Shown here: piece after piece, positions 7,721 to 16,952 of the stretch
Position numbering within the stretch: position 1 is the first letter of the stretch
Layout of the letters: every line of letters starts with the position of its first letter
Assembly (NCBI GenBank): GCA_937926195.1
Contig: CALEXZ010000114.1
Span: forward strand, 1-56,891
From: an uncultured Actinomyces sp.
GTDB taxonomy: Bacteria > Actinomycetota > Actinomycetes > Actinomycetales > Actinomycetaceae
DNA length: 56,891 nucleotides
Direction of reading: 5' to 3'
The notes under the pieces: generated by a model
Told to the model about the DNA's origin: nothing
The model's database searches: none
The model's input: the letters and a program-made list of their open reading frames with translations, nothing else
Position numbers and translations under genes: made by a program

Positions 7721-9306
7721 GCGCCACGATGACGCGTGACGGGCGCAGCGATGACCTCATCCTCGAGATGCGCGGCATCACCAAGGCCTTCGGGTCCTTC
7801 AAGGCCCTGGAGGACGTGACTCTCGACGTGCGCCGAGGCGAGATCCACGCCATCTGCGGTGAGAACGGGGCGGGCAAGTCCACCCTCATGAACGTCCTGT
7901 CGGGAGTGTGGCCCCGGGGCACCTACGACGGCGACATCGTCTACGACGGACAGGTCCGCCAGTTCCGCTCGATCCGCGACTCCGAGGACGTCGGGATCGT
8001 CATCATCCACCAGGAGCTGGCGCTCATCCCCTTCCTGTCGGTGGCCGAGAACATCTTCCTGGGCAACGAGAAGCAGAGCCGCGGCGTCATCGACTGGGAC
8101 GCGACCAACCGGGAGGCCGCCCGCCTGCTGGAGGACGTCGGGCTCGACGTGCGCCCCCAGACGCGCGTGGCCGACCTCGGGGTCGGCCACCAGCAGCTCA
8201 TCGAGATCGCCAAGGCCCTGTCCAAGGACGTGCGCCTGCTCATCCTCGACGAGCCGACGGCGGCCCTCAACGACGAGGACTCGGCCCACCTGCTCGACCT
8301 CATGCGGGGCCTGCGCGAGCGCGGGATCTCGATGGTCATGATCTCCCACAAGCTCGGGGAGATCACGAGCATCGCCGACCGCACGACCATCATCCGCGAC
8401 GGGCGGACCATCCAGACCTCCCCGATCCACGGCGAGGGCGCCATCGACGAGGACGAGATCATCCGCCTCATGGTCGGCCGCTCCCTCGACAACCGATATC
8501 CGGAGCACGTCGCCACGGTGGGGCCCGAGGTGCTGACCATCCGAGACTGGACCGTCCACCACCCCATCGACACCTCCCGCACGGTGGTCGACCGCGCCGG
8601 GCTCAGCCTGTGCCGCGGGGAGATCGTGGGCCTGGCCGGCCTCATGGGGGCCGGGCGCACGGAGCTGGCCATGAGCGTCTTCGGGCACTCCTACGGCGTG
8701 GGGATCTCCGGCACGGTACTCAAGGAGGGGCGTGAGGTCTCCACCTCCAGCGTCGCCAGGGCCATGCGCCACGGGCTGGCCTACGTCAGCGAGGACCGCA
8801 AGGTCCTGGGTCTCAACCTCATCCAGGACGTCAAGACGAACACGACGGCGGCCGCGCTGGGCAAGATCGCCCGCCACGGCGTCGTCGACGACTCCGCCGA
8901 GCTCGAGGCGGCCGAGGGCTACCGCCGCGAGCTGCGGACCAAGACGGCCTCCCTGTCCACCCCGGTGGGCTCGCTGTCGGGCGGCAACCAGCAGAAGGTC
9001 GCCCTGGCCAAGTGGATGTTCACCGACCCCGACGTCCTCATCCTCGACGAGCCGACCCGCGGCATCGACGTCGGCGCCAAGTACGAGATCTACCAGATCA
9101 TCAACCGGCTCGCGGACTCGGGCAAGGCGGTGCTCGTCATCTCCTCCGAGCTGCCCGAGCTGCTGGGCATCTGCGACCGCATCTACGCCATGAGCCAGGG
9201 GCGGATCACCGGACAGCTGCCTCGCAGCGAGGCCACGCAGGAGAGCCTCATGAAGCTCATGACCATCGAGAACCCCGACCAGACGGAAAAGGACGGCGCG
9301 AAGTGA
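7717..9306 (+). CDS. gguA: GguA-like multiple-sugar ABC transporter ATPase (copy 1)
   Basis: Double-domain CUT2 ATPase, 529 residues. Domain 1 shows GENGAGKST and LLILDEPTAALN; domain 2 shows the degenerate GLMGAGRTELA, signature LSGGNQQKVALAKW and VLILDEPTRGIDVGAKYE. The IHHPIDTSRTVVD-type inter-domain region and ISHKLGEI switch match the GguA/MmsA/XylG branch. The GTG start at 7717 overlaps the TGA of the chvE gene, so there is no own ribosome site apart from upstream coding sequence. The stop in turn overlaps the GTG of the permease gene. This three-gene chain is tightly translationally coupled. Confidence 0.92.
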   Translation: MSATMTRDGRSDDLILEMRGITKAFGSFKALEDVTLDVRRGEIHAICGENGAGKSTLMNVLSGVWPRGTYDGDIVYDGQVRQFRSIRDSEDVGIVIIHQELALIPFLSVAENIFLGNEKQSRGVIDWDATNREAARLLEDVGLDVRPQTRVADLGVGHQQLIEIAKALSKDVRLLILDEPTAALNDEDSAHLLDLMRGLRERGISMVMISHKLGEITSIADRTTIIRDGRTIQTSPIHGEGAIDEDEIIRLMVGRSLDNRYPEHVATVGPEVLTIRDWTVHHPIDTSRTVVDRAGLSLCRGEIVGLAGLMGAGRTELAMSVFGHSYGVGISGTVLKEGREVSTSSVARAMRHGLAYVSEDRKVLGLNLIQDVKTNTTAAALGKIARHGVVDDSAELEAAEGYRRELRTKTASLSTPVGSLSGGNQQKVALAKWMFTDPDVLILDEPTRGIDVGAKYEIYQIINRLADSGKAVLVISSELPELLGICDRIYAMSQGRITGQLPRSEATQESLMKLMTIENPDQTEKDGAK

Positions 9307-10472
9307 ACGGCGTCAAGGCATACCTCGGGCGCAACATGCGCCAGTACGGAATCCTCGCGGCACTCGTCGCGATCATCATCTTCTTCCAGGTCCTCACCGG
9401 GGGCCTGCTGCTGGCGCCCAACAACCTGGCCAGCCTCATCCAGCAGAACGCCTACGTCATGATCCTGGCCGTCGGCATGGTCATGATCATCATCGCCCGC
9501 CACATCGACCTGTCGGTCGGCTCGCTCGTCGGCTTCATCGGTGGTGTCATCGGCCTGCTCGTCGTCGGCTCGGGGGTGCCGTGGCCGCTGGCCGCGCTCA
9601 TCGCCGTCGCGATCGGCCTGCTCATCGGCTGCTGGCAGGGATTCTGGGTCGCCTTCATGGAGATCCCCGCCTTCATCGTCACCCTCGCCGGGATGCTCAT
9701 CTTCCGCGGGCTCACGGTGGTGCTCGTCCAGCGCACCGTCTCCGGGCTGCCCTCGTCCTTCGTGTCGATCGCCAACGGGTCCCTGCCGCCCTGGCTGGGT
9801 TACCTCAAGAACTACGACGGCGTGACGATCCTCATCGGGCTGCTCGCCATCGCCGGGCTCGTCCTGACCCAGCTGCGCACCCGCCGCCGCTCGGCCGCCG
9901 TGGGGCGCGAGGTCGAGCCAGTGGGCGGCTTCGTGGGGCGCCTGGCGCTGTTCTCCCTGGCGATCGGCGCGGTCACCGCGATCCTGGCCTACTCGGCAGG
10001 CGGGACGCCGGTGGTGCTCGTCATCGTCGGCCTCATCATCCTCGTGTACTCCTTCGTCATGAACAAGACGGTGTTCGGCCGCCACGTCTACGCCGTGGGC
10101 GGCAACCTCAAGGCGGCTCGCCTCTCGGGCGTCAACGTGCGCAAGGTCGACTTCCTCGTCTTCGTCAACATGGGGTTCCTCGCCTCGCTGGCCGCGATCG
10201 TCACGACCTCGCGAGCCGGTGCCGCCGTGTCGACCGCCGGCAACCTCTACGAGATGGACGCCATCGCGGCGGCCTACATCGGTGGCGCCGCCGTCTCCGG
10301 CGGCGTGGGCCGTGTGTCCGGCGCCATCGTCGGAGCCCTCATCATGGGCGTGCTCAACATGGGGCTGTCCATCATGGCGGTGGACTCGGCCTGGCAGCAG
10401 GCGATCAAGGGCATGGTCCTGCTGCTCGCCGTCGCCATCGACATCGTCGGCAAGCGCCGCTCCGGCGCCTGA
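9303..10472 (+). CDS. gguB: GguB-like multiple-sugar ABC transporter permease (copy 1)
   Basis: CUT2 permease of 389 residues with about ten hydrophobic segments. The motif HIDLSVGSLVGFIGG marks the permease family, and the VGGNLKAARLSGVN and AAYIGGAAVSGGVGRVSG segments match the GguB/XylH branch. Unlike YtfT/YjfF this system uses one permease, presumably as a homodimer. The GTG start at 9303 overlaps the gguA TGA (GTGA). A 12-bp hairpin about 40 bp downstream ends the operon, before the araA promoter. Confidence 0.9.
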   Translation: MNGVKAYLGRNMRQYGILAALVAIIIFFQVLTGGLLLAPNNLASLIQQNAYVMILAVGMVMIIIARHIDLSVGSLVGFIGGVIGLLVVGSGVPWPLAALIAVAIGLLIGCWQGFWVAFMEIPAFIVTLAGMLIFRGLTVVLVQRTVSGLPSSFVSIANGSLPPWLGYLKNYDGVTILIGLLAIAGLVLTQLRTRRRSAAVGREVEPVGGFVGRLALFSLAIGAVTAILAYSAGGTPVVLVIVGLIILVYSFVMNKTVFGRHVYAVGGNLKAARLSGVNVRKVDFLVFVNMGFLASLAAIVTTSRAGAAVSTAGNLYEMDAIAAAYIGGAAVSGGVGRVSGAIVGALIMGVLNMGLSIMAVDSAWQQAIKGMVLLLAVAIDIVGKRRSGA

Positions 10473-10513
10473 CCCTGACCGCTCGGCGCCCGGCGCGGCG
10501 GCCGGGTTGGAGA

Positions 10514-10546
10514 CTCGGGGGCACCTCGTCACGGGGTGCCCCCGAG
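10514..10546 (+). terminator. Terminator of the first chvE-gguAB operon
   Basis: Perfect 12-bp arms (10514-10525 and 10535-10546) enclose a 9-nt loop, 41 bp after the gguB stop. No T-run follows. Confidence 0.75.
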
Positions 10547-10628
10547 CGCTGTGCCCACCGGTGCCTCATGCGTTCCGGCCACTGCGTCCGTGGGCCTTCA
10601 CGGGCGTCATCCGGGCGGGAGGCGGTGC

Positions 10629-10657
10629 TTGACGCCAAGAAAGTGAACGTTCACACT
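10629..10657 (+). promoter_or_regulatory. araA promoter with perfect LacI-type operator
   Basis: The -35 box is TTGACG (10629-10634), then 17 bp and a -10 CACACT (10652-10657). A perfect 12-bp palindrome GTGAACGTTCAC at 10643-10654 fills the spacer and touches the -10. Box sequence and operator placement match the ytfQ promoter almost base for base, so repression by the same LacI protein is likely. Confidence 0.7.
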
Positions 10658-10767
10658 GGGGGTGTCCGGCCGCCGTCGGGAACCGTCCGCAGCCGCCTGG
10701 CAGACCCACCGACGTGTCGCCCCCAGAGCCAACGCGCCGAGCAGCACCACCGCAGGAGTGACCCCTC

Positions 10768-12288
10768 ATGACCACCGCTCTTCCCAGCCCCTTCAACGGC
10801 AAGGAGATCTGGTTCCTCACCGGCTCCCAGGACCTCTACGGCGAGGAGACCCTCGCCCAGGTGGCCGAGCAGTCCCAGCAGGTGGCCGCCTGGCTGGACG
10901 AGGCCGAGGCCGTTCCCGTGAGGATCGTGTGGAAGCCCGTCCTCAAGGAGCGCGACTCCATCCGCACCGCGATGCTCCAGGCCAACGCCGACCCCTCCTG
11001 CATCGGCGTCATCGCCTGGATGCACACCTTCTCCCCGGCCAAGATGTGGATCCTGGGCATCGACGCCCTGCGCAAGCCCCTGCTGCAGCTGCACACCCAG
11101 TTCGCCGCCGAGCTGCCCTGGGCCACGCTCGACATGGACTACATGAACCTCAACCAGGCCGCCCACGGCGACCGCGAGTTCGGCTACATCCTCAGCCGCC
11201 TGGGCCAGCCCCGCAAGATCGTCGTCGGCCACGCCACCCAGCCCGCCACCCGGGCCAAGGTTGCCACCTGGGCCCGTGCCGCCGCCGGGTGGGACGCGCT
11301 GCACCACACGCGCCTGGTCCGCTTCGGTGACAACATGCGCAACGTCGCCGTCACCGAGGGGGACAAGACCGAGGCCGAGCTCCGCCTCGGCGTCTGCGTC
11401 AACACCTGGGGCGTCAACGACCTCGTGGACGTTGTCGACGCGGTGAGCGAGCAGGAGGTCGAGGCCCTCATCGCCGAGTACCTCGAGGCCTACGACGTCG
11501 TCCCCGAGCTGCGACCCGGGGGCGAGCGGCACGCCTCCCTGCGCTACGGCGCCCGCATCGAGGCCGGCATGCGCCGCTTCCTTCAGGAGCACGACGCCAC
11601 CGCCTTCACCACGAACTTCGAGGACCTGGGGGGCCTGCGCCAGCTGCCCGGCCTCGCCGTCCAGCGCCTCATGGCCGACGGCTACGGCTTCGGTGCCGAG
11701 GGCGACTGGAAGACCGCCATCCTCGTGCGCGCCGCCAAGGTCATGGGCCACGGGCTGCCCGGCGGCGCCTCGCTCATGGAGGACTACTGCTACGAGATGA
11801 CCGAGGGCAAGGAGAAGATCCTCGGCGCCCACATGCTCGAGGTCTGCCCCTCACTCACCGAGTCGCGTCCCCGCCTGGAGATCCACCCGCTGGGCATCGG
11901 GGACCGCGAGGACCCGGTGCGCCTCGTCTTCGACGCCGACACGGGCCCGGGCATCGTCGTCGCCATGTCCGACATGCGCGAGCGCTTCCGCCTGACCGCC
12001 AACGTCGTCGAGATCGTCGGCCCCGACGCGCCGCTGCCGGCCCTGCCCGTCGCCCGCGCCGTGTGGGAGCCCGCCCCCGACTTCCACACCTCCACCGAGT
12101 GCTGGATGCTCTCGGGCGCCGCGCACCACACCGTCATGTCGACGGCGACGACGCTGGAGACCTGGCAGGACCTGGCCGAGATGGCGCAGATGGAGCTCGC
12201 CGTCATCGACGAGGGCACGACGACGCGCGGCTTCGCCCAGGAGCGCCGACTCAACCAGGCCTACTACCGCCTCACCCAGGGCGCCTGA
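10768..12288 (+). CDS. araA: L-arabinose isomerase
   Basis: Cytoplasmic enzyme converting L-arabinose to L-ribulose, 506 residues, the normal length for AraA. It starts with the family segment EIWFLTGSQDLYGEE and contains MDYMNLNQAAHGDREFGYI, FTTNFEDL and FGAEGDWKTA, which carries one of the metal-binding glutamates, then the C-terminal SAAHHTV region with a conserved histidine. The ATG at 10768 is preceded by GCAGGAG. It is monocistronic: its own operator-controlled promoter lies upstream and a terminator follows. Genes for ribulokinase (araB) and ribulose-5-phosphate epimerase (araD) are not nearby, so they must be elsewhere or be replaced. Confidence 0.97.
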   Translation: MTTALPSPFNGKEIWFLTGSQDLYGEETLAQVAEQSQQVAAWLDEAEAVPVRIVWKPVLKERDSIRTAMLQANADPSCIGVIAWMHTFSPAKMWILGIDALRKPLLQLHTQFAAELPWATLDMDYMNLNQAAHGDREFGYILSRLGQPRKIVVGHATQPATRAKVATWARAAAGWDALHHTRLVRFGDNMRNVAVTEGDKTEAELRLGVCVNTWGVNDLVDVVDAVSEQEVEALIAEYLEAYDVVPELRPGGERHASLRYGARIEAGMRRFLQEHDATAFTTNFEDLGGLRQLPGLAVQRLMADGYGFGAEGDWKTAILVRAAKVMGHGLPGGASLMEDYCYEMTEGKEKILGAHMLEVCPSLTESRPRLEIHPLGIGDREDPVRLVFDADTGPGIVVAMSDMRERFRLTANVVEIVGPDAPLPALPVARAVWEPAPDFHTSTECWMLSGAAHHTVMSTATTLETWQDLAEMAQMELAVIDEGTTTRGFAQERRLNQAYYRLTQGA

Positions 12289-12328
12289 GCCGGCTCGCTG
12301 CCCTCGCCCGGACGGCAGGCGGCGAGTA

Positions 12329-12362
12329 GGGGGTGTCCGGACCATGGAGTCCGGGCACCCCC
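12329..12362. terminator. Bidirectional terminator between araA and the SRPBCC gene
   Basis: Arms 12329-12341 and 12350-12362 pair over 13 bp with one G-T pair. The hairpin lies between the convergent stops at 12288 and 12375 and can serve both strands. Confidence 0.7.
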
Positions 12363-12374
12363 GCCCCTCACCCC

Positions 12375-13004
12375 TCAGCGTGGGTCGCCCGGGTCGATGG
12401 GCGAGGCGCCCCGCTCGGGCCCAGCGGTAGAGGAGCTGGACGCCGAGGCCTCCGCGAGCCGGCAGAGGGTCCTCAGCTGGCGGTCCATCATCGCGGCGTC
12501 ACCCCACACCAGCAGCAGCCGCCGCAAGCGAGGCGCCAGCCGGCCGGGGCGACCGAACCAGACAGCAGCGACGAGGTGCCGGAGCCCGTGCCTCTCCTCG
12601 ATCGTGTAGGTGAGCACGACCTCGCCGAAGAGACGGGTCGGAGGGCCGGGACGCAGGCGCAGAGTGACAGAGCGACCCGGCTCGACGTCCACCAGGGTGA
12701 AGATGGTCATGAAGCGGTCGCCCGCCGACGGCGCGCACAGCGTCGGATCCGGGCTGCGGGGGCTGCGGCGCCCGAGGTTGTCGATCCAGTCGTAGCTGTA
12801 CGGAGCCCGGCGCAGCTGGCACAGCCACAGGTAGAGCGCATCAGCGGGGGCGTGCGTCCTTCGGCTGCGTACCGCCCGACGCGACGCCGGGTCGGTCACG
12901 TGACGATCGCAGGGTGCGGCAAGCTCCGCCCACTCGACCGGGCCGAGAAGCCACGGCAGCCGACGGGACCCCGTCCGCTCATCGGTGCGTCCCGAGCGTG
13001 TCAT
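12375..13004 (-). CDS. SRPBCC/START-fold family protein
   Basis: A 209-residue protein of unknown role. The segment RRAPYSYDWIDNLGRRSPR, the following GDRFMTIFTLVDVEPG and a TYTIEERHGLRHLVA strand are typical of an actinobacterial SRPBCC (polyketide-cyclase-like) family with a hydrophobic ligand cavity. The C-terminal 25 residues are a low-complexity Ser/Pro/Gly tail. The start at 13004 is chosen because its ATG overlaps the TGA of the upstream hydrolase gene (ATGA); the frame extends further but that part lies inside the hydrolase gene. Coupling to the hydrolase suggests a joint role. No signal peptide or membrane segment is evident. Confidence 0.75.
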   Translation of the reverse strand: MTRSGRTDERTGSRRLPWLLGPVEWAELAAPCDRHVTDPASRRAVRSRRTHAPADALYLWLCQLRRAPYSYDWIDNLGRRSPRSPDPTLCAPSAGDRFMTIFTLVDVEPGRSVTLRLRPGPPTRLFGEVVLTYTIEERHGLRHLVAAVWFGRPGRLAPRLRRLLLVWGDAAMMDRQLRTLCRLAEASASSSSTAGPERGASPIDPGDPR

Positions 13005-13867
13005 CCTCGGTCCTGCCCCTCGACCCCGTCGAGAAAGGCGTGAACGAGACGGTCGTACTCGGCTCCGGCGGAGCTGCTCAGACGCAGGTGACCACCGGGC
13101 AGCCGCCGCACCTCGGCGCGCGGCCATGCCTGGGCAAGAGCACTCACCTCGCCGGGGTGGATCACGGTGTCCTCCTCGCCCACGAGGTACAGCTGGGGAA
13201 CCTCCCCCAGCAGGCCGTCACCCGCCCCGGGCGGCCAGCTCGCTCCGAGCATCCTCACCGCCGCCGCTGCGGTCGCCTCCCGCAACCCGGCGGAGCGCAT
13301 GAGACGACCCATCGCGGTGGAGCCCTCACTGGCCTTGAGGAGAAAGCCCTCGAACATGCCCGCAAGGTTGAGGCCGGGCCCTCTCTCGCACACGACTCCG
13401 TCGGCGGGCAGGGACCCCGAGGCCAGCGCGTACACGGTGGGGAAGGTCGAGAAGGAGTAGCCGAAGACCACCAGGGTCCTCGGGCGGGAGCGCTCAGCCA
13501 TCCAACGGCAGGCGGACACGATGTCGTCGGTGAAGCGGTCCGCCACCCGCCACGTCCGACGGTCCCCCTGGGAGTCCCCGTGCCCGCGGTGATCGAGCAT
13601 GAGCACCTGGTAGCCGCGCCCCACCAGCAGCTGCGCGGTGCGCAGCGACGCCGACTTGCCCTGGCCGATGCCGTGCCCGAGCACGGCGACCCGAGGTGAG
13701 TCGGGGCCGACGAGCCAGCAGGCGAGGCGGCGTGCGTCGCTGGTGCGCACCGTCTGCTCCTCGAAGGGCAGGCCGAGGGCACTCGGGTCCTTGTGGGGAC
13801 GGCGACGCGGAGGGTGCAGGATGAGGTAGGCGAAGACGCTGCCCAAGGCGTTCAAGGCACGTGTCAC
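13001..13867 (-). CDS. Alpha/beta hydrolase
   Basis: Predicted serine hydrolase of 288 residues. Visible elements are the oxyanion-type loop VLGHGIGQG, the MLDHRGHGDS strand turn, the nucleophile elbow FGYSFSTF with Ser138, an acid candidate in VGEEDTVIHPGE and a C-terminal histidine in GGHLRLS. The elbow is GxSxS, not the usual GxSxG. A hydrophobic stretch near residues 8-18 (VFAYLIL) could anchor the protein. The GTG start at 13867 is chosen for its GAGAGGA site; the frame extends 13 codons further. It follows the GH2 gene by 87 bp and overlaps the SRPBCC gene, so all may be in one transcript. Substrate unknown; an esterase acting on acylated glycans is only a guess from context. Confidence 0.8.
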   Translation of the reverse strand: MTRALNALGSVFAYLILHPPRRRPHKDPSALGLPFEEQTVRTSDARRLACWLVGPDSPRVAVLGHGIGQGKSASLRTAQLLVGRGYQVLMLDHRGHGDSQGDRRTWRVADRFTDDIVSACRWMAERSRPRTLVVFGYSFSTFPTVYALASGSLPADGVVCERGPGLNLAGMFEGFLLKASEGSTAMGRLMRSAGLREATAAAAVRMLGASWPPGAGDGLLGEVPQLYLVGEEDTVIHPGEVSALAQAWPRAEVRRLPGGHLRLSSSAGAEYDRLVHAFLDGVEGQDRG

Positions 13868-13954
13868 GACACATCCTCTCTGGCTCCCGGCGCGGTCAGC
13901 AGCCACCGATGATCGTCGTCGAGACTCCCTCGGCGAGCAAGGGAGGGGCCTTCC

Positions 13955-15829
13955 CTATCCCGTCGGGTGCGTGCCGACGACGATGGTGCGGATCCTCTCG
14001 ACGTCGGTCTTGGGTCGGCGCCGCTCGTCGGCCAGCCCGTTCGCCTCCTGCATGGTGTCGGTGAGCTGGGTGTAGCAGAACCCGCTGAGCACCTCGGAGG
14101 CGTGCAGCGCCCCGAAGACCTGGGCCAGGCGCTCCTCGAGGTCCTCGGCGCTCGTCGCGCTCGTGTACCCCCAGGAGCCGGCGTCGTCGGGCGCGTAGCG
14201 GATGCCGCCGAACTCGCTGACCATGACCGGCACCTCCTGGCCCGCCGTGTGCCCCTGGGCGAGCAGCGCGCGGCCCGCCGGACCGAAGCCCGCGACCAGC
14301 TGCGCCACGGCGGCCTCGTCGCGGTAGCGCGCGCGCACGGCCTCGTTGTCGGGGTCGTAGTCGTGGATCGTGAGGATGTCGGAGTCCGTGTGCTCCCAGC
14401 CGTCGTTGGACACCACAGGCCGGGAGGGGTCCAGCGCCCGGGTGAGGTCGCTCAGGGCCCGGGAGAAGGCCTGCTGCTGGGGGCGGTTGCCGATGTGCTG
14501 CACGCCCCAGGACTCGTTGAACGGCACCCAGGTGACGACGCAGGGGTGCGCCCGGTCGCGGCGCACGGCCGCCGTCCACTCGGACACGAGACGGGTGACC
14601 GACTGGGTGGTGAACTCGTAGGGGGCCGGGGCCTCCGCCCACACGAGCAGGCCCAGACGGTCCGCCCAGTACAGGAAGCGCGGGTCCTCGACCTTCTGGT
14701 GCAGGCGGGCCGCGTTGAAGCCCAGGGACGTGATGAGGGCGACCTCCTCGCGCAGGGCCTCGTCGCCGGGGGCGGCCAGGTGCGAGTCGGGCCAGAAACC
14801 CTGCTCCAGGACGGCCCGCACGTAGTACGGGCGGTCGTTGAGCAGGAAACGGCGCCGCTCCACCCCCACCGAGCGCAGCCCGAGGTAGGAGCTGAGCTCG
14901 TCGCCACCGGTGCCCGGCGCGGTCTCCACACGCACCTGGGCGTCGATGAGCACTGGGTGCTCCGGGGACCACAGCAGCTCCTCGTACTGCTGGCCGTGGA
15001 CCATCTCGCGCAACGGCACCGTCAGGGTCGCGATCGAGCAGGCCGGGAGCGTCACCGAGGCCGAGGCCAGGGCCCTCCCGGCGACGCTGAGCTCGGCGGC
15101 GAGGCGCGCACCCGCAGGCACCTGACGGCTCAGGGTGACCTCCAGCTCGACGGCGTCGCAGGCCCGCGAGGGCGTCCAGGCGATCTCGGTGACGGCCGTG
15201 GCCGGGACCGCCTCGAGCCACACGCTCTGCCAGATGCCGCTCGTGCGCGCGTACCAGATGACGTGCGGCTGCACACGCCACTCCTGCTTGCCGCGCGGCT
15301 GGCCGACGTCCAGGGGCCGGTCCTCCGCCCGCACGACCACGAGCGCCCCCGACCCGTCCGCGGGCAGCGCCTGCGTGATGTCGACGGCGAAGGGCACGTG
15401 CCCGCCCTCGTGCTCGGCCACGTGCTGGCCCGCCACCCACACGCTCGCGCGGTAGTCCACGGCCCCCAGGTGGAGGATGAGCCGCTCGCCCTGCACCCCC
15501 AGGCCCGCTGCGGCCAGGTCCGCGGGGCTGAGGGTGCGCGAGTACCAGACCACCGGGTGGTAGCCCGTGTCCCCGATGCCGGACAGGGCGCTCTCGGGCG
15601 GGAAGGGGACGGTGATGGTGCGGGCGAGAGCGCTGGGCACACCGGTGGCCGGCCAGCCTGCGGCCAGACCGACCTCGGCGTCGTCGTGAGCGAAGTCCCA
15701 GTCCCCGTTGAGACTCGCCCACAAGGGGCGGCGCAGCTGGGGGAAGGGGTGACCCGCGGTCGGATCGGCGGCGGGATCGGTGGCGGCCGGGCAGGCGGCG
15801 ACGTCGGCACCGGGGGTGGTGGCGGCCAT
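13955..15829 (-). CDS. Glycoside hydrolase family 2 enzyme (beta-galactosidase/glucuronidase-like)
   Basis: Cytoplasmic retaining glycosidase of 624 residues without signal peptide. The order is a jelly-roll sugar-binding domain (about 30-210), an immunoglobulin-like domain (about 210-310) and a TIM barrel (about 320-624). The acid/base is Glu439 in PFNESWGVQ and the nucleophile is probably Glu539 in SEFGG. It is much shorter than LacZ (1017 residues at 36148), closer to UidA-like and small GH2 enzymes, so substrate could be a beta-galactoside, beta-glucuronide or an arabinopyranoside. The ATG at 15829 has an AAAGGA site. It lies 73 bp behind two overlapping LacI-family regulator genes on the same strand. 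Confidence 0.88.
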   Translation of the reverse strand: MAATTPGADVAACPAATDPAADPTAGHPFPQLRRPLWASLNGDWDFAHDDAEVGLAAGWPATGVPSALARTITVPFPPESALSGIGDTGYHPVVWYSRTLSPADLAAAGLGVQGERLILHLGAVDYRASVWVAGQHVAEHEGGHVPFAVDITQALPADGSGALVVVRAEDRPLDVGQPRGKQEWRVQPHVIWYARTSGIWQSVWLEAVPATAVTEIAWTPSRACDAVELEVTLSRQVPAGARLAAELSVAGRALASASVTLPACSIATLTVPLREMVHGQQYEELLWSPEHPVLIDAQVRVETAPGTGGDELSSYLGLRSVGVERRRFLLNDRPYYVRAVLEQGFWPDSHLAAPGDEALREEVALITSLGFNAARLHQKVEDPRFLYWADRLGLLVWAEAPAPYEFTTQSVTRLVSEWTAAVRRDRAHPCVVTWVPFNESWGVQHIGNRPQQQAFSRALSDLTRALDPSRPVVSNDGWEHTDSDILTIHDYDPDNEAVRARYRDEAAVAQLVAGFGPAGRALLAQGHTAGQEVPVMVSEFGGIRYAPDDAGSWGYTSATSAEDLEERLAQVFGALHASEVLSGFCYTQLTDTMQEANGLADERRRPKTDVERIRTIVVGTHPTG

Positions 15830-15902
15830 GACGGTCCTTTCGTGACGGCCCCGTGCCGCCTGGCGCGGGGACAACGGACAGGGTGGAGAAGGCGCGGGCG
15901 TC

Positions 15903-16952
15903 TCAGGTCGTGGGGACGGGGCCGGAGGAGGCCCGGACGGTGAGGACGGGGGAGACCTCGATGAGCGGGGCACCCTCCTGCCGAGGACCCGGCTGAGCCG
16001 CCGGGTCGAGCACGGGCGCCAGCACCCGCATGACGGCGGCGGCCGCCGCCGGAGCCCCCACGGACACGCTCGTGAGCGCCGGGATGGCGTAGCGGGCGGT
16101 CTCCGTGTCACCACGTCCGATGACGGCCACGTCCTCGGGCACGCGCGCACCGCGACGCATGAGGGTCGCCGCCGCCCCGGAGGCAAGGGCGTCGTTGTGG
16201 CACACGACGGCGTCCACCCGCTCCCCCCGGTAGAGCACACGGCTGACGGCCTCGACCCCGCCGCGCAGGCCGTCGACGTCGGCCACCCGCACGACGGCCT
16301 CCTCGGGGACGGTGAGCCCCGCCTGGACCAGCGCCTGCACGCAGGCCCCGGTCCAGCGGTCCGCGCGGTCGCGTGCGCCCACGACGGCCACGCACCGCCT
16401 GCCGGTCTCGTGCAGGTGGGCCGCCACGAGCAGGCTCTGAGCCGTGGGCGAGCAGGTGACGCGGGGCACGCCCGGGGGGCCGTCGTCGGCCAGCAGGACG
16501 ACGGCGGGCGGGCGGGTGCCGTCGCCCGCCGCCTGCGCCAGCAGGTGGGAGTCGGGCCCGCAGGCGGGATCGATCCCCCGCGGGGCGAGGACGAGGGCGT
16601 CGCACCGGCTGCGCCAGGATCCCGCCAGCAGGGCGCGCTCGGCGTCGACCTCGCCGCGGGTGAGCTCGAGGACCACCTGGACCTCGCCGGCGGCGCGCAT
16701 GAGCGCCTCGGCGAGGTGGGCGTAGACGGGCTGCTGGAGCGTGGGCACCGCCAGAGCGACGGCGCCGTGGCGCCCCGACCGCAGGGCCGCCGCCCCCGCG
16801 TTGAGCCGGTAGCCGCTGGCCCGCACGGCGCTGAGGACCTTCTCGCGCGTGGCCTGCGAGGCCCCTGCCGCACCGCGCAGCACGTTGGAGACGGTCTTGG
16901 CGGACACCCCGGCGACCTCGGCCACGTCCTGCATAGTCACCTGCTGAGCCAC
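15903..16952 (-). CDS. LacI-family transcriptional regulator (second of an overlapping pair)
   Basis: DNA-binding repressor of 349 residues. The N-terminal helix-turn-helix MQDVAEVAGVSAKTVSNVLR is followed by the hinge region and a periplasmic-binding-protein-like effector domain ending in IPALTSVSVGAP. The GTG at 16952 is chosen because an AGGAGGT site precedes it and the helix-turn-helix begins seven codons later. The frame continues upstream but overlaps the neighbour. The start lies 16 bp inside the 3' end of the upstream LacI gene, so both are made from one transcript. Sequences of the two are clearly different, so this is not a recent tandem duplicate. It probably regulates the GH2 gene that follows. 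Confidence 0.9.
   Translation of the reverse strand: MAQQVTMQDVAEVAGVSAKTVSNVLRGAAGASQATREKVLSAVRASGYRLNAGAAALRSGRHGAVALAVPTLQQPVYAHLAEALMRAAGEVQVVLELTRGEVDAERALLAGSWRSRCDALVLAPRGIDPACGPDSHLLAQAAGDGTRPPAVVLLADDGPPGVPRVTCSPTAQSLLVAAHLHETGRRCVAVVGARDRADRWTGACVQALVQAGLTVPEEAVVRVADVDGLRGGVEAVSRVLYRGERVDAVVCHNDALASGAAATLMRRGARVPEDVAVIGRGDTETARYAIPALTSVSVGAPAAAAAVMRVLAPVLDPAAQPGPRQEGAPLIEVSPVLTVRASSGPVPTT

Noticed and set aside
13967..15943. Plus-strand frame of 658 codons
   Set aside because: Antisense shadow of the GH2 gene, whose catalytic motifs and ribosome site are on the minus strand.
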